A DNA stretch of 64,000 nucleotides from Pontiellaceae bacterium B12219. GTDB taxonomy: Bacteria > Verrucomicrobiota > Kiritimatiellia > Kiritimatiellales > Pontiellaceae. Position 1 is the stretch's first letter. Every line of letters begins with the position of its first letter. The stretch is from the NCBI GenBank assembly GCA_029432795.1, contig JARNMJ010000009.1, positions 1 to 64,000 on the forward strand, given 5' to 3'. A model generated the notes under the pieces. It was given only the letters and a program-made list of their open reading frames with translations. It was not told the DNA's origin and searched no databases. Shown in pieces: positions 1 to 8,400 of the stretch. Position numbers and translations under genes: made by a program.

Positions 1-292
1 TCATTGATTTCTATTTGAAGAATTGGTCTACCCATGCAAACCATCATACCATAACTTTTTGTAATGTAAATCTATTTACGGCTCAACACACTAGGCGGAA
101 ATGCTTTGCGGATGAGCGGACGGTTCATCGAACCGTCCCTGCCTTTGGCGCACTTCCGGCGCTGCCGGAAAAGGGTTCGTCCTCGGATTGAAGTATTTCG
201 GCAGGAATCGCGCGTTACGGTTTGGTAGCATCCCTTTTTCTGCATTTGCTCTTTTGCTTTTCAATCATTGGAAAAAATGATCTCTAGGGGAC
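1..292. other. Gene-free leader upstream of murD with two perfect hairpins
   Basis: No open frame of note is seen. Two perfect inverted repeats lie close together: GGACGGTTC-atc-GAACCGTCC at 118-138 and TTCCGGC-gct-GCCGGAA at 154-170. The right arm of the first hairpin (GAACC at 130) could instead pair with GGTTC near 174-178, enclosing the second hairpin, so two alternative folds are possible. Neither is followed by a T-tract. A one-mismatch copy of the dispersed palindrome lies at 259-273. The region probably carries the murD promoter, but I cannot place one with confidence. Confidence 0.5.
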
Positions 293-1582
293 ATGAATTA
301 CAGGACGTATAAGTCAGCATTGATTTTAGGATACGGCCGGTCGGGCAGGGCGGCGGAAAGGCTGTTGCAGGCCGAGGGGTGTGCAACGGCGGTTGCGACG
401 AACGATACGCATTCGGATGCCGAATTTTTCCAAGGATTGGAAACTTCGGATTTTGAAGTCTGTGTGGTGAGTCCGGGGTTCGGGCTTTCCAATCCCTGGG
501 TAAAAGCGGTGCAGGCGGCGGGTATTCCCTTGTTGTCGGAATTGGAGCTGGGTTGGTCGCGGCACCGGGGTAAAACGATTGCGGTGACCGGATCGAATGG
601 CAAAAGCACGGCGGTGAAGTGGATTTGCGAAAGTCTGGTAGCGGACGAAAAAACGGCGGCGATTGGCGGTAATTATGGAATTCCCGCCTGCGAGGTGGTG
701 CTGGAAAATCCCGACCTGCAATGGCTGGTACTGGAAGTAAGCTCTTTTCAGCTCGAAACGGTTCAGGACTTTCATGCGGATGTGGCGGTGGTGCTGAATG
801 TGCTGCCGAATCACTTGGACCGGCACGAAACCATGGAGTGCTATCTAAAAACCAAGGCGCGGATTTTCGGCTCTTCCGTATTAAGCGGGGCGTGCCTGGT
901 TCCTGCTCATCTCCTTGAAGAGTTTAAAAAAGATGTGGGGGGCGAACGCAATTGGATCACCTTCGGCGCTGACGGAGATTATCATTTTCGGGAAAGTCAG
1001 GTTTTCCAAGGATTGGAAATGGTATTAAATCTTGAGGGAACCTTGTTCGATTCTTCAATCATTGGAAGCTGCACGGGCGCGGCGATGGGAGCGATTGCGA
1101 CCGCGGCCCAACTTTCATTCGCTGCCGTTGAGCGGGCGGCAAAATGTTTTAATCCCTTGCGGCATCGGCTGCAACGGGTGGGTGAGTTTGCGGGGGTGGG
1201 CTTTGTAAACGACTCGAAAGCGACCAACCTTTCGGCAATGGCGGCGGCGCTGTCGGCCTGCGGGCGGAATATCCATTTGATAGCAGGTGGGTTGCCGAAG
1301 GAGTCAGACTATACTTTTGTTAAAGAAATACTGGCAGAACGGGTAAGGACTCTATACCTTATCGGGCAAGCATCTGAAGCGATGGATCAAGCTTGGAGTA
1401 CGGTTTGTCCATGTGTGGAATGCGGGACGTTGGAAGCGGCTTTCAGCCGGGCTGTAGAGGCTTCCAAGGCAGGGGATGTGATTCTTCTTTCTCCCGGTTG
1501 CGCAAGTTTCGATCAGTTCGGCAGTTTTGAAGAACGTGGAGATTGTTTCGAAAAACTGGTTCATGGTTTGAAACATGCTTAG
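293..1582 (+). CDS. murD: UDP-N-acetylmuramoyl-L-alanine--D-glutamate ligase MurD
   Basis: Cytoplasmic peptidoglycan ligase that adds D-glutamate to UDP-MurNAc-L-Ala using ATP. The 429-residue length is typical. The N-terminal Rossmann-like motif GYGRSG is at residues 13-18, the ATP-binding P-loop GSNGKST at 100-106, the Mur-ligase SSFQLE element at 150-155 and LPNHLDRH at 171-178; the C-terminal domain carries FVNDSKATN. AGGGG sits only two bases before the ATG, which is short but usable. Two in-frame copies of the dispersed palindrome (428-442 and 1004-1018) both encode Phe-Gln-Gly-Leu-Glu. The gene is followed by a LysM lipoprotein and ftsW, so this is a small cell-wall cluster; murG and murC are not adjacent. 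Confidence 0.95.
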   Translation: MNYRTYKSALILGYGRSGRAAERLLQAEGCATAVATNDTHSDAEFFQGLETSDFEVCVVSPGFGLSNPWVKAVQAAGIPLLSELELGWSRHRGKTIAVTGSNGKSTAVKWICESLVADEKTAAIGGNYGIPACEVVLENPDLQWLVLEVSSFQLETVQDFHADVAVVLNVLPNHLDRHETMECYLKTKARIFGSSVLSGACLVPAHLLEEFKKDVGGERNWITFGADGDYHFRESQVFQGLEMVLNLEGTLFDSSIIGSCTGAAMGAIATAAQLSFAAVERAAKCFNPLRHRLQRVGEFAGVGFVNDSKATNLSAMAAALSACGRNIHLIAGGLPKESDYTFVKEILAERVRTLYLIGQASEAMDQAWSTVCPCVECGTLEAAFSRAVEASKAGDVILLSPGCASFDQFGSFEERGDCFEKLVHGLKHA

Positions 1583-1645
1583 AGAATTGCTTCGTAAAAA
1601 GTTGAAAAGACGGCCGTCAGGGGCGCTGGAATAGGAGTTTTAAAA

Positions 1646-2608
1646 ATGAAGATCGGATCAGCAGTTTTTGCAGTACATGTTGCTGTAATAAGTATGTTTG
1701 CCCTTACGCAGGGTTGTGTGACCACCGAATCGCAGGGCAGTGGCCGCGGTGTTGGAGCAAAGCACAGAGGACCGTTTAAGCATGAGCATAAAGGAAAGAG
1801 TGCTTCTGATATGGAAGGCACCTCGGTTGCCATCGATCCTTACGGTGCCTATGAAGAAGATACGACAATGGTCTATGACGATGCCATTATCCTGGAATCC
1901 ACTTCGACCTATGTTGAACCTTCAAAATCCTCTGCTCCATACGGCCAGACCGAAATTTATATTGTTCAGAAGGGCGACATGCTTTCACAGCTGGCCGTTG
2001 ATTTTGATACCACAACGGCTACCCTGGTGGAAATGAACGGACTGTCCAATCCGGACGTTCTTTATGTGGGTCAGGAGCTGAGCGTTCCGGCCGGTCGTAA
2101 AAATTCAAAGACCACTTCCAAACCAACGGGAAGCGTTAAAAAGGGCGGAAGCTACATCATTCAAAAAGGCGATACCCTTTCTGAAATTGCACTGGCTGCA
2201 GGCGTTTCCATTGATGACCTCCGTTCTCTGAACGGCATCAAGGGCGATACGATCATGGCCGGTGAAGAACTTTCCATTCCTTCCTACGGTAAAGTACCGG
2301 CTGCTTCCCGCTCGAAGAAGAGCACAACAACGACAAAAACAAAGTCAACTCCGGCTAAAACAACGGAACCTGTTGCTCCGGCTCCGGAACCTGCCGCACC
2401 GGTTTTTGAACCTGCAGCCGCACCGGTTTCCGCCGCTCCGATGGAAGTGGACATGGTGGTTGATGATGTGATGTATCCGGGCGAAACGCTGGACGACAAA
2501 GCACGCAATTATGGTGTTAGCAAAGCGGAAATCATGCGTCTGAACGGCATCTCCAGCGAGTCTCAGGTTCGAGAAGGTATGACCATTCGTATTCCGGTTG
2601 CGGAGTAA
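1646..2608 (+). CDS. Lipoprotein with three LysM domains
   Basis: A 320-residue protein with an N-terminal hydrophobic segment and a lipobox-like LTQGC ending at Cys24, so probably a lipoprotein. LysM peptidoglycan-binding domains are at about residues 103-148, 168-212 and 272-317; each contains the usual G-D/E-T/M-L then N-G pattern. The third is separated by a long Thr/Lys and Pro/Ala-rich linker (about 222-268). No catalytic domain is seen, so the role is probably anchoring or scaffolding on the cell wall. Its position between murD and ftsW, with short spacing to both, suggests co-transcription with the septal wall-synthesis genes. The exact function is not known. Confidence 0.85.
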   Translation: MKIGSAVFAVHVAVISMFALTQGCVTTESQGSGRGVGAKHRGPFKHEHKGKSASDMEGTSVAIDPYGAYEEDTTMVYDDAIILESTSTYVEPSKSSAPYGQTEIYIVQKGDMLSQLAVDFDTTTATLVEMNGLSNPDVLYVGQELSVPAGRKNSKTTSKPTGSVKKGGSYIIQKGDTLSEIALAAGVSIDDLRSLNGIKGDTIMAGEELSIPSYGKVPAASRSKKSTTTTKTKSTPAKTTEPVAPAPEPAAPVFEPAAAPVSAAPMEVDMVVDDVMYPGETLDDKARNYGVSKAEIMRLNGISSESQVREGMTIRIPVAE

Positions 2609-2626
2609 TCCGATCGGCGGGAATCA

Positions 2627-3754
2627 ATGCGTAGAACGATTTCTCTGTTTATCGCCATCGTGTTGATTCTGGTCACCCTCGGTGTCCTCATTCTTGCGAG
2701 CGCCAGCTCGGCAAAATATGATGACGCTGCTTATTTTGTAAAGCGTCAGCTCATTTGGCTGGCGCTTTCCTTTTGTGCTGCAGCCTTCGCGGCGCGCCTC
2801 GACTATCGCCTCTATCAGAAAATGGCTATTCCGGCGGCGGTCATTGCGGTTTGCCTGCTGGTTCTGGTGCGGATTCCAGGCATTGGAACCATCATTAACG
2901 GCAGCTATCGCTGGTTGCGTATCGGTCCCATCACGGTCCAGCCTTCGGAACTTTCAAAGCTGGCGATTATCCTGCTGTTTTCCTGGTGGCTTTCCCGCAA
3001 CCAGCGCCGGATCGATGAGCTTAAACGTGGTATTCTGATTCCCTTCGCAATGCTTGGAACTTTTGCATTTCTGCTGGTGATTGAGCCTGACTTCGGGACA
3101 ACTATGCTCGTTTCTTCCGTTGCGGTTTCCATGATGTTTCTGGGAGGCGTCAGTGTGGCTCCGCTTTTGGTGACCGGACTGGTCGGCCTGCTGGGAGTCC
3201 TGGTTATGATTTTCAAGAACCCGGAACGCATGAGCCGGATTCTGGCCTTTCTCGATCCGCAGAAATATGAGCAGGACAAAGCCTGGCAGCTGATTAACTC
3301 GCTGCGCGCCTTTGCGGGCGGGGATATGGGCGGCGTTGGTTTCGGTAACAGCATGCAGAAATATCACTACCTGCCGGAGGCTCATACCGATTTTATTTTT
3401 CCAATCATTGGAGAAGAGTTGGGACTGGTGGCTTCGTTATCGGTTGTTTTTATGTATAGCATGTTATTCATTTTCGGGTTGCGTATTGCCTGGAATGCCC
3501 GCGACGATTTCGGCCGTCTGCTGGCTTACGGCATCACGCTGATGATTACCATTCAGGCCCTGATTAATTTTGCGGTGGTCACAGGTTGCGTTCCGACCAA
3601 AGGGCTGGCATTGCCCTTCATCAGTTATGGCGGATCAAGCCTGGTAGTCTCCGGGGTAATGATCGGCATTCTTGTGAATATTGCCCACGAAAGTATTAAG
3701 GCTCCGTCAAAAGGAGCCACCAACCCCTTTAAAGACCGGGTTAGGAAGGTCTGA
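2627..3754 (+). CDS. ftsW: Lipid II polymerase of the divisome, FtsW/RodA/SpoVE family
   Basis: Polytopic SEDS-family membrane glycosyltransferase, 375 residues, with about ten hydrophobic segments. Family landmarks include YRWLRIGPITVQPSELSKLA, AHTDFIFPIIGEELG and the C-terminal PFISYGGSSL motif. Its neighbours (murD and a LysM protein) favour FtsW over RodA. The start lies 18 bases after the upstream stop with GGCGGG nearby. One copy of the dispersed palindrome (2874-2888) lies within the gene, and a one-mismatch copy (3399-3413) coincides with the conserved PIIGEE codons. Confidence 0.93.
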   Translation: MRRTISLFIAIVLILVTLGVLILASASSAKYDDAAYFVKRQLIWLALSFCAAAFAARLDYRLYQKMAIPAAVIAVCLLVLVRIPGIGTIINGSYRWLRIGPITVQPSELSKLAIILLFSWWLSRNQRRIDELKRGILIPFAMLGTFAFLLVIEPDFGTTMLVSSVAVSMMFLGGVSVAPLLVTGLVGLLGVLVMIFKNPERMSRILAFLDPQKYEQDKAWQLINSLRAFAGGDMGGVGFGNSMQKYHYLPEAHTDFIFPIIGEELGLVASLSVVFMYSMLFIFGLRIAWNARDDFGRLLAYGITLMITIQALINFAVVTGCVPTKGLALPFISYGGSSLVVSGVMIGILVNIAHESIKAPSKGATNPFKDRVRKV

Positions 3755-3816
3755 CGTGAGGCGTGACGATTGAGCCGTGATTACAAATTTCACGACTCAC
3801 TGTTTCACGCATCACG
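3755..3816. repeat. Inverted array of CGTGA / TCACG words
   Basis: Directly after the ftsW stop, CGTGA occurs at 3755, 3762 and 3776, and its complement TCACG at 3790, 3805 and 3812. The spacings mirror each other (7 and 14 on the left, 15 and 7 on the right), so the element is an imperfect dyad with arms of about 26 bases. No transposase or gene is associated with it. Comparable word arrays with other words occur near 29.2, 31.6, 48.7, 51.8 and 53.3 kb. Confidence 0.75.
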
Positions 3817-3832
3817 AAAACGGAGTTTTACT

Positions 3833-4678
3833 ATGAAAGACGAATATGAACTGCTCGATAGCGGCGACGGAAAAAAACTCGAACGCTACGGTGAGATCAT
3901 TCTCGACCGCCCCTGTGCACAGGCCGTTTGGGAACCTCAGCATGCCAAACTTTGGGATAATGCCACGGCCCGCTTCGATCGGTCGGGGGGGCTGAACTGG
4001 GAAGGGCGGGGAAAAGTTTCCAAACCCTGGAATGTCGAGATAGCCGGAGTGGTGATGAAACTGTCAGCCACCGACTTCGGGCACATTGGGGTCTTTCCGG
4101 AAACCCGGGCCCTTTGGAAATGGATTCGGAAAACGCTTTCCGAGCAGGCAACAAAAAAGGGACGCACCTTAAAGTTTCTCAACCTGTTTGCCTATTCCGG
4201 CGGAGCCACGCTTGCGGCGGCACAGTCCGGCGCCGAATGCTGCCACCTGGATGCATCGAAAGGGATGGTTGACTGGGCGCGTGAAAATGCGGCGCTGAAT
4301 AAGCTGCAGGATGCGCCGATCCGCTGGATTGTCGATGATGTCATCAAATTTTTGCGCCGTGAAGTGAAGCGGGGGAATAAGTACGACGGCATTCTGCTGG
4401 ACCCTCCCTCGTTCGGGCGTGGAAAAAAAGGCGAGCTCTATAAAATTGAAGATCAGCTGATGACCACACTTGATTTGGTTCATGAGGTGTTGAGCGATGA
4501 TCCGGCTTTTGTGCTGCTCACGTCACACACCCCCGGCTTTTCTCCGATTGTGCTGAGCAACCTGCTGCGCCAGTATCATGCAACCGGTTGTTTTGAATGC
4601 GGCGAAATGCTGCTCACCGGCAAACCGGAAGTGAACCAGCTGCCGAACGGTAACTGGGCCCGCTGGATAAATGATTAA
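3833..4678 (+). CDS. Class I SAM-dependent methyltransferase, RlmI/RlmK-like (COG1092 type)
   Basis: Predicted RNA or protein methyltransferase of about 281 residues. The SAM-binding region reads [18 protein letters not shown], the acidic strand end [16 protein letters not shown], and the catalytic NPPY-like motif is [15 protein letters not shown] chose the ATG at 3833 because CGGAG lies seven bases upstream; an in-frame TTG at 3770 would add 21 residues made of repeat-derived sequence. It lacks the N-terminal PUA domain of E. coli RlmI, so the rRNA substrate is uncertain. One dispersed palindrome copy lies at 4018-4032. Confidence 0.8.
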   Translation: MKDEYELLDSGDGKKLERYGEIILDRPCAQAVWEPQHAKLWDNATARFDRSGGLNWEGRGKVSKPWNVEIAGVVMKLSATDFGHIGVFPETRALWKWIRKTLSEQATKKGRTLKFLNLFAYSGGATLAAAQSGAECCHLDASKGMVDWARENAALNKLQDAPIRWIVDDVIKFLRREVKRGNKYDGILLDPPSFGRGKKGELYKIEDQLMTTLDLVHEVLSDDPAFVLLTSHTPGFSPIVLSNLLRQYHATGCFECGEMLLTGKPEVNQLPNGNWARWIND

Positions 4679-4737
4679 AATGAACCACGGATACACAGAA
4701 TGTCATTTCTGGTTAGCTTCCGTGGTGAAATGTTCCG

Positions 4738-5454
4738 ATGAGCGATATTAAGTACAGTGCTTCAGAATTGAACCCGTTGATTCTATTTGCGGACAACCAT
4801 TTGCTGGCGGTGAATAAACCGGCGGGAATGTTGACGCAGGACAGTGGAACGGGGCTTCGCAATCTCGAAGACTGGGCGAGGGAATGGGTGCGGGTGGATA
4901 AAAATAAACCCGGTGATGTTTTTCTCAACGCGGTTCACCGTATTGATAAAGTTGTGAGCGGTGTGGTGCTGTTCGCCCGGACGAGCAAAGCGCTGACGCG
5001 GTTGAATGAAGAGGTGAGAAAGCGTAACTGTAAAAAAATATATCACGTCCTCGTGGAAGGTGAATTGAGCAAAGCTTCCGATACGCTGGTGCATTGGATG
5101 ACGCACGAAAATCATCGTGCACGTATTTGCAAAGAGGGTGCTAAGGGGACTCAGAAAGCGGTGCTGCATTATCGAACACTTCCTGTGGTTGGAAAATTCC
5201 AAGGTCTGGAAATCAATTTGGAAACCGGGCGGTATCATCAGATCCGCGCGCAGCTCTCAGCCATTGGGTGCCCGATTGCCGGCGATGCAAAATACGGGGC
5301 GAAGCATGTTGCCGACGCCGGCGAAATTGCGCTGCACAGCCGGGAGCTGCATATCACCCATCCAACCTTGAAAGAGCCCGTGAAAATTGAGGCTCCCTAT
5401 CCGGCTCACTCGCCGTGGTGGGGTTCGTCGTCCAGTTCAACCCGCAGGTCGTAG
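4738..5454 (+). CDS. RluA-family RNA pseudouridine synthase
   Basis: A 238-residue protein that isomerises uridine to pseudouridine in RNA. The catalytic motif HRIDKVVSGVVLFARTSKA (about residues 67-85) contains the invariant Asp of the HRxD signature; VNKPAGML lies at 27-34 and the later GRYHQIRAQLSAIGCPIAGDAKYG block is typical of the family. There is no N-terminal S4 domain, unlike RluC and RluD, so it resembles the shorter members (RluA/TruC type). The 3' end overlaps the convergent CotH gene by 49 bases. A dispersed palindrome at 5197-5211 encodes another Phe-Gln-Gly-Leu-Glu. Confidence 0.88.
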   Translation: MSDIKYSASELNPLILFADNHLLAVNKPAGMLTQDSGTGLRNLEDWAREWVRVDKNKPGDVFLNAVHRIDKVVSGVVLFARTSKALTRLNEEVRKRNCKKIYHVLVEGELSKASDTLVHWMTHENHRARICKEGAKGTQKAVLHYRTLPVVGKFQGLEINLETGRYHQIRAQLSAIGCPIAGDAKYGAKHVADAGEIALHSRELHITHPTLKEPVKIEAPYPAHSPWWGSSSSSTRRS

Positions 5455-8400
5455 AATCCTTCCTGCTGAACAGAGTGCACGGTGTCGGTATAGGCTTCCT
5501 GCGGAAAGGGCATCCAGGGGCTTAGCGGCCGAAACGGTTTGTTGAGGTCTTCGCTCCAGTGGACTCGGTAAACGCGGCCGGTGACGGCATCCCACTCAAG
5601 AATGACTCCAGCCGGGGATGATTGGGCCGATGTGAACCTAAGCACAGAGGCGGCGTTGGCGGGATCGGTTCCTGCAATGTATTCGCTCACATTATTCAGC
5701 AGATCGCCATCGCTATCGATTTCTGCCTTTGCATCGGCACTGGCAAAGTAACGGGATTCCCAGCTGTCCGGTAAGCCGTCGGCATCGAGGTCTCCGGGCA
5801 TTGGCATACGAACGAGAACGCGGTAATAACAACTCCCGTCGGCACTGTGTTCCGTGTCGGTGTAACTGTTTTGCGGATAGGCAATGCCGGTTTTTAAATA
5901 CTGGAATCCTTCGCCGAGACGCGGGGCCCAAAGCACGTCGTAGACGCGGTCGGGTGTGGCCTCCCAGCTGATTGTGAAATGCGGGTTTTCATTGTTTTCA
6001 TCGGCTTCCAGCATGAGGGCAAAACGGGAGTTTGCATTGGTGGGGTTTGTGCCGCTGATATATTCATCAAAGTTGGATTGGCCATCGAGATCGAAATCGC
6101 TCCCGGGACCTCCATTGGGATGGTTTGTTGAACTGAAATAGGTCAGTTCCCAATTATCGTCCAGGCCGTCATGATCGTTGTCAACAACCGTTGGGGAATC
6201 GGAGCCTGCAATGCCGGGGGTGCCTGTGCTGCTGCGCCAGTTGGCGGCATCATTTCCATACACGGTTGTGGTGATCCGTTCCAGTGACTGACCGGATCCA
6301 TCGGCTTCGGCGGGCCATGGCGCGTCATCGCTATAGGTTATGCGATCGATAATGATATAGGGCTCTTCTCCCGCATTGGAACCTGACCGAACAGGTTCAT
6401 CCGGAGCGCGAAGCGTGACGGATTCACCACTGTTAGACAGTTTCCCAGAGTAGCTGAAGATCTGAACATTGGCAGGAATGCTGTATTCGGACCGGAAGGC
6501 TTGTGGTGTGATCGAGTCCTGGATGAGCAGAATGATCTCTCCCGGACCGATGGAAATATTATTTTCCGGGAATTGGAAATCGATGCCGCCGACCTTCCAG
6601 ACATTGGAAGGTGTTGTGGTGTCGTATAATGGCACGCTGTTTTCCGAGATGTTTAGCAACTCAATATATTCGTGGCCGGAAGCGGTCGGGTTGTACATGA
6701 TTTCGGAGATAACCACCGGGCCGACGGCGGGGCCGGAATTGGCTGCCATGGGGGTGAATGATTGCTGCGAAGGGAAATGCTCTTCGCCCTGACTGGTTAG
6801 ATGGCGGCCGAAACTTATCCCGTTGTAGGCCCCTTCGAAGCTGAAACCGTGGCTGTAGCCGAGGGTTGGGGAAAAGAGATAGATGTTGTCACCGGCTGCA
6901 CTGAGGGAGAAGGCTGAGCCGAATTCGCTCTCGGTAAATTCCAGAACAGAATCAACATAATGACCTTCGTAGAGCACCTGATATCCGTTGGCGGGAATAA
7001 CGGTTCCGGTGGGGATCGTCCATTTTTGCGGAAGGTCTTCGTTATCCGTTAAAAACCATCCGCTAAGGTCTACCGCCTGATTGCCGGGGTTGTATAACTC
7101 AATGGTGTCGCGCTGCGGTTTGTCCGTATGTGTTAGTATTTCATTTACAACCACTTTGTTATTTTCAGGAAGCGGATCATCTGCGCCGGGAGAGCCGTGT
7201 GCCAGCGCTGAAGCACGCCATTCGCCAGCAATGTCCTGACTGCCTGATGGGTTGCTGTTGGTGGGGGTCAGCGAAAACCCATAGCCATCGGCCGGTAGAG
7301 GCCAGGGATCGCTGTCGCCGTATTCCACGGAAGTGATGACATCGAAAAAGTAAGCTTTTGCTCCCTGTGGTTCGGTAGGAAGGGATTCGTTCACAAAAAC
7401 GATATTTCCGTTTACTGATTTGATCGTGAACATCCGGTTGTTGCTGTAGTGGTCGGAAAGGCTGATTTGCATCCGGTCTCCGGGGCCGATGCTGGAGGGG
7501 ATGGTCTGTAGAAAAACAGCGCCGTTGCCTTCGCTCGTTGTGACGATTCCGTTTATGTCGTACCGAATATCCGTGGCCAACGCCAGTTCGAGTCGTTCGC
7601 CTTTGTTGTCGAGCGTGCTGGCCGGAAAGGACCCGATTGGGGGGATGGAAGGATAGCGTTGTTCAAAGTCCCATGGATTTCGGGCGAGCACAGCAAAGCC
7701 GCCGGGCGCGAGTGTTATTGCGTTGGGAAAGGTGTATTTTATGCCGCGAGTGAAGGTTACGCCGCTGAGAGGGAGGGGGCTTTCTCCGGTATTCTTGACC
7801 TCCACAAATTCATAGCGGTCGCCGTCGTATAAGAAATCGCAGGTCATCTCCCCCGAGTTTTCGTCAGCCAATGCTTCCGTCAGCAGCACTTCCTTGGTTC
7901 TGTTTTCGCCGATGGGACCTTCGTAGATCACCTTGGCAATCGTGAAGGTGCCGTTGTTGATTGGATTGGTTGCTCCGCTGATCCGCACCTTGTCACCGCC
8001 GGTCAGTACTACGGGAAGGGTGTCAGAAAAAATGAGGCGCGCGCGGTTGGTGTAGTTCGGGTTGATGAAGCCGGCATCGCCGGTGATGGAAGTAAGCGTT
8101 GCTCCCGAGGCCATCAGTGCATCCTGCGGATTGTACATGATTTCGGTAATTTTCAGATCGTTCCAGTCCCGTTCGACAAAAAAGAGGGTTTCATGCAGCG
8201 CGCTCCAGGTTTCGCCGTCTAGCGTTCGTGCTTTGACGCAGGTGGTCGTATTGAGCGTGATCGTGGTTCCGGTTCCGGCATCGATGCCCAGGGCCGCACC
8301 GCCTTCAGCGCGAGGGTCGGTGCCATTAATGGTGTAGTAGACGGTCCCCGCTGAACCGTCGCGATCGATGGTGAGGTCGAACCCGGCCGGAACTTCTTTG

